This document shows positions 1 through 6,819 of a DNA stretch of 8,328 nt, piece by piece (position 1 is the stretch's first letter; every line of letters begins with the position of its first letter). A program made the position numbers and the translations under genes. This stretch comes from Treponema sp. (GTDB lineage Bacteria; Spirochaetota; Spirochaetia; Treponematales; Breznakiellaceae): assembly GCA_031255815.1 (NCBI GenBank), contig JAIRRU010000098.1:1-8328 (forward strand), read 5' to 3'. Under the pieces are notes generated by a model. It saw only the letters and a list, made by a program, of their open reading frames with translations, was not told where the DNA came from and searched no databases.

Positions 1-306
1 CCCGGCGGCCCGGGAGCCCACCTGGCGGAAGCTTTTGATATCCTCCATGCTGATATCCCCGTAACCCGCCAGGTAAAGCAGGGAGTAGAGGAACATGGAG
101 CCGTGCCCGGCGGAAAGGACGAAGCGATCCCGGTCGGGCCAGGCGGGGTCTGCGGGATCGTGGCGCAGCAGTTCCCCGTAGAGCAGGGCTCCCAGTTCGG
201 CGGCTCCCATGGGAAGCCCCGGATGGCCGGAATTGGCTTTTTGCACGGCGTCGATAGTTAAGATCCGGACGCTTAACGCGGTTTTTTCCAAGGCGTTCAT
301 GTTCAT
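1..306 (-). CDS. tkt: Transketolase, N-terminal part (3' end beyond window)
   Basis: Transketolase moves two-carbon ketol units between sugar phosphates in the cytoplasmic pentose phosphate pathway, using thiamine diphosphate. The 102 visible codons carry the family N-terminus: NSGHPG at residues 26-31 with the substrate-contacting His28, and SAGHGS at 66-71 with His68, matching the two N-terminal histidines of the E. coli enzyme. They are followed by LLYLAGY and FRQVGS. The frame stays open to the window edge, so the gene is cut by the window and nothing suggests it is broken. I chose ATG at 306 because GGAGGTG (319-313) lies 6 nt upstream; a second in-frame ATG at 300 would be 12 nt away. 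The Shine-Dalgarno overlaps the TGA of the EIIA gene, so translation is probably coupled to it. A split two-subunit transketolase cannot be excluded from this fragment. Confidence 0.93.
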   Translation of the reverse strand, partial: MNMNALEKTALSVRILTIDAVQKANSGHPGLPMGAAELGALLYGELLRHDPADPAWPDRDRFVLSAGHGSMFLYSLLYLAGYGDISMEDIKSFRQVGSRAAG

Positions 307-311
307 GTTTT

Positions 312-791
312 TCACCTCCAGGTTTTTTCCGCTTCCCCGATAAACCTGATAATGGTTTCTTTGGGAGCGCGGTTTTGAAGCAGTTCCAGGAATTCCTCCT
401 GGCGGCAGAGAAAGTTAATTTTTGACAGGGTGCGCAGATGGAGCCGGGCGCCGGCCGACACGATGAGCAGGGCCGTATGAACCGCCTTGCCGTCCAGGGC
501 CTTCCAGTCCGCCGGGCTCTCCGGAAAGGCTACGGCGACAAACTGCCTGTTCTCATCGGTAATAACCGGGTTCCGGGGATGGGGCAGGGCGATGCCCCCG
601 CCGATGCCGGTAGACATCAGGGCTTCCCGCTCCAATACGGCCTTAAGCAGCTCCCCCGGCGGGGCTGTCTTTCCCGACAGCCGGGAGATCAGTTCGGTGA
701 GTATTTTTTCCGGGTTTGCCCCCGGAATGTCGTAAAAGACGCCGCCCCGTTCAATCAGGGCGGCCAGGCTTTCCCCGTCTTCCCTATCCAT
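312..791 (-). CDS. PTS EIIA type-2 (PtsN/fructose-like) phosphocarrier protein
   Basis: This 159-residue protein is a complete EIIA type-2 domain, about the size of PtsN. Members accept phosphate from HPr or NPr on a histidine and either pass it to a sugar permease or act as regulators. The phosphorylated histidine is visible as His71 in GIALPHPR, preceded by the typical LMSTGIGGG run, and the second conserved histidine is His118 in LHLRTLSKI. No EIIB or EIIC partner is encoded in the window, which favours a regulatory role over transport; this is inference. The start ATG has AGGA (801-798) 6 nt upstream. The gene begins 11 bp after the pRiA4b-domain gene and ends 5 bp before transketolase, so it sits inside a translationally linked trio. 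Calling it ptsN specifically would need phylogeny. Confidence 0.88.
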   Translation of the reverse strand: MDREDGESLAALIERGGVFYDIPGANPEKILTELISRLSGKTAPPGELLKAVLEREALMSTGIGGGIALPHPRNPVITDENRQFVAVAFPESPADWKALDGKAVHTALLIVSAGARLHLRTLSKINFLCRQEEFLELLQNRAPKETIIRFIGEAEKTWR

Positions 792-802
792 ATTTAATCC
801 TG

Positions 803-2818
803 TCAGCGGTTTATGGCTTTGCGCTTAAATTTACCGGAACTCAGGCTCCGGTTACAATTCTCCAAATCGAAGCGTTCCGGGTCGAAATCATGCCCCAGTT
901 CCCGCAGGGCTTCCCCTTTCTCCTGTTCGCCGCCCCTTTCAAACGCCGTAAGGAGCCGCCGGAACCGCAGGGGGCCTTCGATCTCCTCGGGCGGGGCCGC
1001 CCTTTCGCCCGCCACACAGCGGACGGTTTCCTCCTCACCCCCCTCATACCGGGGCATGAGGATCACCTTTACATTCCAGTAAAGGCCGTATTCATACAGG
1101 AATTCGGATATGCCGCTGGCGCAGAGTTCTTTAAGCTTTGTGTGCTCGTCCTGGATGCCGATGCCGGTAATGCCGTCCGGCGATTTTTCTACGCTGAAAC
1201 GGTAAGGCAGACTGTTGTTCCAGTTCAGGACGATCTGAATAACATGGTGCAGATCCTCAAAGGTGAAAAATTCCGGGGCCGTTACCCGCCGCCATATATC
1301 AAGGCCGCCCAGGCTTATCTGGATCATCCGCCAGGGATTGGACTCTCCGCTTTTGCGGGGTTTAACCACCGAAAGGTTGTTCCGGCGGAAACTGGTCAGG
1401 GCCTCTTCGATAAGCTCCTTAAGATCCTCGTAAGTTTCTATCATGCTGTCCAGGGAATTATCCATGGCCTCCAGATCAGCCGCCGGGGGTTCCTCGTCGG
1501 AGTCCAGATCCTCCAGCACGCAGGCGGTGTGGTTCTGTATCTGGGAAAGCATGATATAGGTATGCTTGGGGAGCCAGGAAGCATCGAGGCCGCTTTTTTT
1601 GAGCCGGGCAAAAAGCTCCACCACCGCCGTATGGAGTTCCCCTACCCGCTGGCGGATGGGCCCCATGGCCTGATCGGCAAAGAGGGTGTAGCTGAGTTTA
1701 AACTCCTCCAGGGTCTCCACCACATAGTCCGCCAGGATCTTCCAGCTTCGGTCGTCCAGGTGAATATTGGGCGGCACGATCCTTTCAAGCAGGTGAGGAA
1801 TATCGTTCTCGTTACGGTACAGGGTGTCCCGCACGTAGGACTGGATAACGTATTCTGAAATGGGGATGCCGTGACGGCACAGCAGATCCTCCACCATGGT
1901 CAAATCCGGGGGAAGCTGGCTTCCCTCAAGGGCGTCAATATCCGGTATCTCCTTCCCCGCGAACCAGAAACGGGTTTCTATGCCGTAGGCCGTGGTCTCG
2001 ATCCGGTCGGTTTTTTCATAGACGAAGTCTTCCAGGGAATAGGCGGGTATATCCCGCATACGTTTGCCGCCGTACCAGTAGGCGTAAGCGATCTGTTCCT
2101 CCGTGGTGGCGCCGGGGCCCAGCAGGGTAAAGGCGTCTTCAAAGCCCCCCTCCGCGGATTCAAGCCAGGCGTACAGGTCGGCCTGGCTCCACTCGTCTTT
2201 CCCCACCCGCTCAAGCTCGAAGATCCCCTTTTTCCAGTTCCTGCTCCGGGCCACAAAGCGGTCGCCCGGCACAAAGCCGCTTTCCCGGTAGATGTTCCGC
2301 ATATCCAGGGTTTTGATCGATACCTCCGGGGGATCTTCGTAGGGATCGCTGTTATACGCGCTTTCGTTTTCCGGGTTGTCCCGGGCCACATACTGGGGGG
2401 CGTACTCTTCCCCGAAGAGGTAGTAATAGGGGTAGAGATCCTCCGGAGGAGCCTCGGTAGTGGTTACCGGGACAACCGAACCCTTCCAGTAAAACAGGTA
2501 CTCCTGGGGAAGCAGCCCCGGATTGGCGAAGGGGATGCAGCGGTGGCCGGGGATAAGGATGCCGTTGAGCAGTTCCAGTTTGGTGGGGCTTATAACAAAG
2601 GGAACCGACTCAAAACAGCCCCGCCGGGAAACCCAGCGCTGGTTGTCCAGGCGGAAGGCGGTGTTGCGGACGTTGAGCAGGGTAGCTATTTCCATACGCA
2701 AACGGCCGCCGTGCTTCGGATCGAGCATCCTGATAAAATCGGCCGCTTCTTCCACGGTAAAGGGCCCGGTTACATTTTCGAGAAAATCGTAGAAGGCGTC
2801 TTCCTGGGTAGCGGTCAT
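803..2818 (-). CDS. Large protein with C-terminal pRiA4b ORF-3 (PRiA4_ORF3) domain
   Basis: The function is unknown. The last ~165 of 671 residues match the pRiA4b ORF-3 family: GLDIWRRV (505-512), LHHVIQIVLNWNN (523-535), EFLYEYGLYWNV (572-583), CVAGERAAPPEE (601-612) and HDFDPERFDLENCN (643-656). The domain is divergent: the usual YxYDFGDxW reads YEYGLYW, and CPPEDCGG reads APPEEIEG. Residues ~8-68 (FTVEEAADFIR to FRLDNQRWVSRRG) look like a winged-helix of HARE-HTH style; this is inference. The middle ~430 residues are not recognised. Residues 436-455 are acidic, before a helical linker (455-480). Two in-frame stops (TAA TAA) lie just upstream, so ATG 2818 is the first possible start. Its AAGGA abuts the ATG with no spacing, so initiation may be weak or the true start internal. 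The gene follows the GH2 gene by 80 bp and precedes EIIA by 11 bp. Confidence 0.82.
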   Translation of the reverse strand: MTATQEDAFYDFLENVTGPFTVEEAADFIRMLDPKHGGRLRMEIATLLNVRNTAFRLDNQRWVSRRGCFESVPFVISPTKLELLNGILIPGHRCIPFANPGLLPQEYLFYWKGSVVPVTTTEAPPEDLYPYYYLFGEEYAPQYVARDNPENESAYNSDPYEDPPEVSIKTLDMRNIYRESGFVPGDRFVARSRNWKKGIFELERVGKDEWSQADLYAWLESAEGGFEDAFTLLGPGATTEEQIAYAYWYGGKRMRDIPAYSLEDFVYEKTDRIETTAYGIETRFWFAGKEIPDIDALEGSQLPPDLTMVEDLLCRHGIPISEYVIQSYVRDTLYRNENDIPHLLERIVPPNIHLDDRSWKILADYVVETLEEFKLSYTLFADQAMGPIRQRVGELHTAVVELFARLKKSGLDASWLPKHTYIMLSQIQNHTACVLEDLDSDEEPPAADLEAMDNSLDSMIETYEDLKELIEEALTSFRRNNLSVVKPRKSGESNPWRMIQISLGGLDIWRRVTAPEFFTFEDLHHVIQIVLNWNNSLPYRFSVEKSPDGITGIGIQDEHTKLKELCASGISEFLYEYGLYWNVKVILMPRYEGGEEETVRCVAGERAAPPEEIEGPLRFRRLLTAFERGGEQEKGEALRELGHDFDPERFDLENCNRSLSSGKFKRKAINR

Positions 2819-2898
2819 TCCTTATTAAATATAAAGGAAAAACGCCGAAAAGTATATGGCGGGAGCTTGTTTCACGGGAAGCGCCCGCCTGTCCCGGC

Positions 2899-5430
2899 TT
2901 ACTCAAGCCCGATCGTCTGCCTGTCCGGGGCGCCCAGGATGCCGGCGCTGAGCCTAACCGGCTCCTTTCCGGTTCTTTCCAGCAGAACCGCCTCTACCGC
3001 CTTTTCCCCGCCGTTTACCAGGGGGAAGTAGTTATCGGTGAAGAGCAGCTTGTGGTTGCTTTCCAGTTCCACCAGGCGCGCCGGGCTTTCCGCTCTCAGG
3101 CTTATCCGCCACCTGTCCGGGGCCTTTTTTTCGGCCTTTACGCTAAGCGCTCTGTATTCGCCCTCGTACTCCCGGAAGGGGCAGAAAAAGAGCAGGTCTT
3201 CCGCCACGGTTTCCCCGTCCCGCCGGGCGGAGACGTGGATTGTCTCCTCAAGGCGGCTGCGGACTTTGCCGTAGAGATCCTCCAGCCTGGCCGCCCGGAG
3301 AAGCTCCCCCCCTTCTATCCGGCAATCCCGGGCCCATTTACCCAGTTCCCTCCCCTGTTTGTCCAGATGCCGGGCCTCGACCCTGAGGGAAAGGGCCCCG
3401 CCCGTATGGTTGGAGAGCATTACCACGATGTCCGATACATCCCGGTAGGCGTAGACCCCGACCGGATTGAAGATCCGTTTGACCGCGTAGTAGGACATGA
3501 GCGGGTAACCGCCGTAATCCACGCAGCCGAACTGAAACAGGGGGCCGCCCTTGTTGTGAGACCAGTACAGCACCCCGTTGTTGGAGGGGCTCCGGTAACG
3601 GTATTCGCTTAAAGCGCTGTAATCGGCCCGGAACTGTTCCAGTTCCAGATTATGCAGGTAGGATCGGAGGCTCTCCGGGCTGAACCAGCTTGAGTAGGGC
3701 ATGCGGTTGTGGAGCCCCAGATGGGTTCTTTCCTTCCACAGGGCGGGCCAGCCCAGGCTGTTCCACTCCGGGGCGTCCGCGTCCAGGCCCATATACTTCT
3801 TTAGCGTTTCCGGCCGGGAGTAGCTCTCGTGGGTCCAGCAGGTCTCGGTAACAAAGACGGGGTCTTTGGTACTGTTGTAGAAATTGCCCCAGTTGTGACA
3901 TTCCCCTACCGCCGGGGACTGGCAGTCGATCCCGCCGTGGGGGGAGTTGGGGATATACGGCAGATCCGGGCAAAGCTCCGCCGCCAAAGGCGGCAGCAGT
4001 TCGTTAAATAGTCTTTCCCCGTAGAAACGATCCAGGTTACCCTTCCAGCCCCACTCGTCCCAGCCTTCCTGCTGCTCGTTGCCCCCGCAGATAAGGGCCA
4101 GACAGGGGTGGGGCCGCATGGCGCGGATAATTCCCTCCGCCTCGGCCATAAAATTCTCCACAAATTCCGGATCGTAATCCGGGTAGGTGTTGCTGTGGAG
4201 GAACATATCCTGCCAGATGAGTATGCCCATCCGGTCGCAACGGTCGTAGAAGGAATCCTCCTCCGCCACGCCGCCGCCCCAGATACGGATAAGGTTTACA
4301 TTCTGGTTTTTGAGCAGTTTGAATAGCCGATCGTATTCTTCCCCGGAGGCGTAGCACTTGATATAGTCCAGGGGGATGTGGTTTTCGCCGTGGATAAGCA
4401 GCTTCCGGCCGTTCACCTTTAAGTAAAAAGTGTCCCGCCCCTCAGGGTCTTTCTTTACCAGTTCCACCGTGCGGATACCGATCTGCCTGTCCAGCTCATC
4501 CGTAATTTCGCCGTTCCGCACCAGTTCCGCCCTGATCCGGTAGAGGTAAGGCTCCCCGTAAGAAGCGGGCCACCAGAGCCGGGGCTTCTCGATGTCCAGG
4601 GGAATCTCCTCCTCCCCCCCGCTTAGCCGCCGTTCCATCGAGGCGATAGTACGGCCTTCCGCGTCGCTTAGCGTAACTTTCAGAATCGTTTCCCCGGCCG
4701 TCTCCACGTTAAAGAAAAGCTTCCCCCGGGATCTCAGCGCGCCCGCCGGGCCGCCGGATTCAATTTTTTCGGTACGGTAGAAGAAGCCGGAGAACCGGGC
4801 TCCGGGATAGACCAGTAGTTCCACATTCCGGTTGATGCCGATACCCAGAACCCCGGTTCCCAGGTTAAGGAGGCTGGAACCGCCGTTAAAAAAACTGCGC
4901 TGGTAACGCCGGATAAGGGACTTGCCCAGGGTTCCTTCAATTTCATCGCCGTTTTTCAGGCGTTGCTTCGCCTCCTCCGCCTTATCCGCCACCATCCGGT
5001 GGTGGGCCTTGACCCGCACCAGGAGGGTGTTTTTCCCCGCGGGAACGAGAAAGCCGGGTTTTACCGGAAAATCCCAGACCCGCATGGCGTTACAGGTATC
5101 GCCCAGGAAGGCCCCGTTAAGCCAGAGCTCGGAAAAGGTATCGATTCCCTTGAAGCGCAGAATGAGGGTTTCCGCGGAGGCCGCCTCCGCCGGGCTCTCA
5201 AATTCCCCCCGGTAAAGCCAGTCGCTCCTGGCCACCCAGGCGCAGCCGGAGGCCGCCCTGGTGCTGGCGTACAGGTTTTCTATCTTCCCCAGCGCCATCA
5301 GATCGTACTGGATAGCCCCGGGGACTTTGACGGGGAACCAGCCGTTTTTCTCTGCCGGGATCCGGTGATCCGGCAGATCGGGATTGTACTGAACCGCATC
5401 CCACTTGCTGATTGTCAGGATCCGCCGCAT
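2899..5430 (-). CDS. Glycoside hydrolase family 2, beta-mannosidase-like, cytoplasmic
   Basis: This is a retaining exo-glycosidase of 843 residues, the usual length for bacterial beta-mannosidases. The layout fits an N-terminal beta-sandwich (~1-205), an Ig-like domain (~206-320, with WWPASYGEPYLY at 286-297), a TIM barrel (~325-655) and a C-terminal Ig-like part. Barrel motifs are HGENHIPLD (347-355), RIWGGGVAEEDSFYDRCD (382-399), IWQDMF (405-410) and GGNEQ (449-453), whose Glu452 is the predicted acid/base. VFVTET (525-530) supplies the predicted nucleophile Glu529. GVLYWSHNKGGP (619-630) follows. There is no signal peptide, so it should act on imported sugars. The GWDWGP motif common in beta-mannosidases is absent near residues 180-200, so the substrate is uncertain; beta-glucosaminide or another beta-linkage is possible. 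AAGGAGG lies 6 nt before ATG. The regulator gene ends 67 bp upstream, and the two are probably co-transcribed. Confidence 0.88.
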   Translation of the reverse strand: MRRILTISKWDAVQYNPDLPDHRIPAEKNGWFPVKVPGAIQYDLMALGKIENLYASTRAASGCAWVARSDWLYRGEFESPAEAASAETLILRFKGIDTFSELWLNGAFLGDTCNAMRVWDFPVKPGFLVPAGKNTLLVRVKAHHRMVADKAEEAKQRLKNGDEIEGTLGKSLIRRYQRSFFNGGSSLLNLGTGVLGIGINRNVELLVYPGARFSGFFYRTEKIESGGPAGALRSRGKLFFNVETAGETILKVTLSDAEGRTIASMERRLSGGEEEIPLDIEKPRLWWPASYGEPYLYRIRAELVRNGEITDELDRQIGIRTVELVKKDPEGRDTFYLKVNGRKLLIHGENHIPLDYIKCYASGEEYDRLFKLLKNQNVNLIRIWGGGVAEEDSFYDRCDRMGILIWQDMFLHSNTYPDYDPEFVENFMAEAEGIIRAMRPHPCLALICGGNEQQEGWDEWGWKGNLDRFYGERLFNELLPPLAAELCPDLPYIPNSPHGGIDCQSPAVGECHNWGNFYNSTKDPVFVTETCWTHESYSRPETLKKYMGLDADAPEWNSLGWPALWKERTHLGLHNRMPYSSWFSPESLRSYLHNLELEQFRADYSALSEYRYRSPSNNGVLYWSHNKGGPLFQFGCVDYGGYPLMSYYAVKRIFNPVGVYAYRDVSDIVVMLSNHTGGALSLRVEARHLDKQGRELGKWARDCRIEGGELLRAARLEDLYGKVRSRLEETIHVSARRDGETVAEDLLFFCPFREYEGEYRALSVKAEKKAPDRWRISLRAESPARLVELESNHKLLFTDNYFPLVNGGEKAVEAVLLERTGKEPVRLSAGILGAPDRQTIGLE

Positions 5431-5497
5431 TTTGCGCCTCCTTAATCCGTGTCTGTCTGTGCTGATTCTTTAACCGAACGGGCCCGCATAGCAGGGC

Positions 5498-6208
5498 TTA
5501 GGGCGCCGGGCCTGTCTTGAAGCGGACGTACCAGGCGGGAAAACTTTTTCGAAAAACCCGGTGCAGCAGATCCATATCTTTATTGCGAAGGGCCTCCAGA
5601 ATGTTCCGGTGATCCTCCGCCGCTTCGGAAATTTTCAAGGGGGCAAGCCGATCCGAAAGGGCCTCGAAAAACAGATCCAGGGAAACTTCCCCTATCTTTA
5701 TGACATAGGGGTTGTGGGTGCAGTGAAGGACGCTCCGGTGAAAATCCAGCTCGTCCTGCGCTTCCATCAGGGCGCCGGGCATCTGCTTCCGCACCTTTTC
5801 CTCCAGGGCCCTTACAACCGCTTCCACCTTGTCCAGATCCTCGGGCGTCGCCTTTTCCATGGCGAGATGGGAATACGCGGTTTCGTAGAGTTCCCTGAAC
5901 TGGGCAAGGTGTTCCGCCGTCTGGGGGAGGAGCAAAAGCTGGATCTCAAAGGCGGTGGCCGCCCCTTCCCGCAGGGCGTCGCATACAAAGGTCCCTTCCC
6001 CCTGCCGGGCCTCAACCGCCCCCAGGCTTTCCAGCATCTTAATCGCCTCCCGGACGGAGGAGATCCCCACCCCCATTTTCGCGGCCAGCTCGCTCGCGCC
6101 CGGCAGCCTGTCTCCGGACTTTAGCTCCCCCTTTTTCAGGGACTCTTTTATCTGGGACAGCACCTGATCGGTTATCTTTTCCTTTTTCTGAATGGAAGAC
6201 AAAGTCAT
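5498..6208 (-). CDS. GntR-family transcriptional regulator, FadR/FCD subfamily
   Basis: This is a 236-residue DNA-binding repressor or activator. Residues ~10-76 form the GntR winged helix: SGDRLPGASELAAKMGVG (31-48), then SVREAIKMLESLGAVEARQGEGTFV (51-75). Residues ~97-225 are an all-helical FCD ligand domain, with FRELYET (104-110), the metal-type motif DxxFH read as LDFHRS (Asp155-Phe156-His157 core), and EDHRNILEALRNKD with His200. The last metal histidine of typical FCD domains, about 22 residues after His200, is Ser222 here. GGAGG precedes the ATG by 10 nt. The gene lies 25 bp after the YhcH-family gene and 67 bp before the GH2 gene, so it is inside the operon it likely controls. The inverted repeats at 6703-6726 and 7961-7985 are its best operator candidates. 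The ligand is probably a sugar acid or other pathway intermediate (inference). Confidence 0.92.
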   Translation of the reverse strand: MTLSSIQKKEKITDQVLSQIKESLKKGELKSGDRLPGASELAAKMGVGISSVREAIKMLESLGAVEARQGEGTFVCDALREGAATAFEIQLLLLPQTAEHLAQFRELYETAYSHLAMEKATPEDLDKVEAVVRALEEKVRKQMPGALMEAQDELDFHRSVLHCTHNPYVIKIGEVSLDLFFEALSDRLAPLKISEAAEDHRNILEALRNKDMDLLHRVFRKSFPAWYVRFKTGPAP

Positions 6209-6233
6209 TTCCGCCGCGCCTCCGTTTGTTTTT

Positions 6234-6689
6234 TTAGACTTTAATCTTGATCAGGATCTTTTTGTTCGTCTGGCTTTCCCCGTCCTGGTGGTTTAAGCCG
6301 GGCGCGTGGGTGTCCGCGGGAAAAAGCAGCAGAAAACGGTGATTCCCTATGGGCAGGGGCCGGGAAAAGCCCTCGTAAAAACGGCAGTCGATCTCGGGTT
6401 TCTCTTCGAGCACCTTGCTGGTATCCTGAACGAAACCGCATAGAATATCTTCCTTGCCGTCCGCAAGGTAGTGGAGATCCAAAAATTCCTGATGGGTTTC
6501 CAGTTTGGCGCTGCTGTAGGGCTTGGTCGTATTCATCCAGACATTAACCACTACGTCGTCCCCGTCGATGGGGGTTTTACCCTCTTTCAGCGAGGCAGGA
6601 TCGTTTTCCTGCAAAAAACGGAGGGCCTTCTCCACCCGGGGGCTTATGCCGTAGTAGTATCCGGCGTTTTCAATTTTGTCGTAAACCAT
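6234..6689 (-). CDS. YhcH/YjgK/YiaL (DUF386) family protein, possible sugar anomerase
   Basis: A 151-residue cupin-fold protein of the family that includes NanQ (sialic acid anomerase), TabA, YiaL and EbgC. Family residues are visible as LETHQEF (63-69), DLHYLADGKED (71-81) and LLFPADTHAP (121-130); Glu64, His66 and His128 are the likely metal ligands. The C-terminus ends in the typical KKILIKIKV strand. The frame extends upstream to a GTG at 6701, but that GTG lies inside the Shine-Dalgarno GGTGAGG, which is 6 nt before ATG 6689, so I chose 6689. As first gene after the 6703-6757 promoter and operator, it starts the operon containing the regulator and the glycosidase. A role in speeding alpha/beta conversion of the sugar released by the GH2 enzyme is inferred from relatives and position. 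Confidence 0.9.
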   Translation of the reverse strand: MVYDKIENAGYYYGISPRVEKALRFLQENDPASLKEGKTPIDGDDVVVNVWMNTTKPYSSAKLETHQEFLDLHYLADGKEDILCGFVQDTSKVLEEKPEIDCRFYEGFSRPLPIGNHRFLLLFPADTHAPGLNHQDGESQTNKKILIKIKV

Positions 6690-6702
6690 GCTAATCCTCA
6701 CC

Positions 6703-6726
6703 TTAATATCAGTTATCTGATATTAA
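6703..6726. promoter_or_regulatory. Operator 1: perfect inverted repeat upstream of the YhcH-family/regulator/GH2 operon
   Basis: TTAATATCAG (6703-6712) and CTGATATTAA (6717-6726) form perfect 10-bp arms around TTAT. The repeat begins 2 bp after the -10 box of the minus-strand promoter at 6729-6757 and runs to the Shine-Dalgarno of the YhcH-family gene, so a bound protein would block transcription start. The 14-bp core CAGATAACTGATAT (minus strand) recurs exactly in operator 2. Length, symmetry and a regulator gene in the same operon fit GntR autoregulation (inference). Confidence 0.8.
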
Positions 6727-6728
6727 AC

Positions 6729-6757
6729 ATAATATCCTTCCCGGTTTGAAAAAACAA
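6729..6757 (-). promoter_or_regulatory. Promoter of the YhcH-family/GntR/GH2 operon
   Basis: On the minus strand, TTGTTT (6757-6752) and TATTAT (6734-6729, five of six match to TATAAT) are separated by exactly 17 bp. The predicted start would fall near 6722, inside operator 1. This lets the operon be transcribed separately from the upstream dehydrogenase gene. It is predicted from sequence only. Confidence 0.6.
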
Positions 6758-6772
6758 GCGTCTTTTCCGGAT

Positions 6773-6813
6773 TTTCCGGGTTCCGCCGGAAATCAGCCGG
6801 GATTTTTCCCGGC
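6773..6813. other. Two tandem hairpins after the dehydrogenase gene
   Basis: GCCGGGA (6796-6802) and TCCCGGC (6807-6813) are perfect 7-bp arms with a 4-nt loop, starting 6 bp after the dehydrogenase stop codon. TTTCCGG (6773-6779) and CCGGAAA (6786-6792) form a second 7-bp stem with a 6-nt loop. On the minus-strand transcript neither is followed directly by a run of U; the nearest run of six T is about 18 nt farther on. They may partly end transcription or stabilise the dehydrogenase mRNA 3' end, but they are not a standard terminator. Confidence 0.45.
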
Positions 6814-6819
6814 CGGCTC

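Noticed and set aside
803..1330. Mobile element signal from the plasmid-derived name of the pRiA4b ORF-3 domain
   Set aside because: The name is historical. There are no terminal inverted repeats, target duplications, transposase or recombinase motifs, and composition matches the neighbours.
2851..2880. Internal promoter for the pRiA4b-domain gene (TTCCCG, 18 bp, TATACT on the minus strand)
   Set aside because: The -10 box is good but the -35 box matches only three of six positions and lacks the TTG seen at the other promoters. It is not strong enough to annotate.
2875..2887. Hairpin CGGG/CCCG just after the GH2 stop as a terminator
   Set aside because: The stem is only 4 bp with no U run after it; common by chance in GC-rich DNA.
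716..3031. Two long plus-strand open frames (380 and 386 codons) in the same frame, opposite the pRiA4b-domain gene
   Set aside because: They lie codon-for-codon opposite the minus-strand gene. In that register a stop arises only where the sense strand uses TTA, CTA or TCA, which this GC-rich gene rarely does. The translations resemble no known protein, while the minus-strand frame has domain motifs.
5431..5497. Promoter or terminator in the 67-bp gap between the regulator and GH2 genes
   Set aside because: I see only the GH2 ribosome binding site there, with no convincing -10/-35 pair or stem with a U run.
6690..6701. GTG at 6701 as start of the YhcH-family gene (155 residues)
   Set aside because: This GTG is part of the Shine-Dalgarno GGTGAGG that serves ATG 6689 at 6-nt spacing, and family members usually begin near MVYDKI.
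6796..6813. Rho-independent terminator for the dehydrogenase gene
   Set aside because: The stem is good, but the minus strand continues TGATTTCCGG rather than with a U run, so I list it only as a hairpin.
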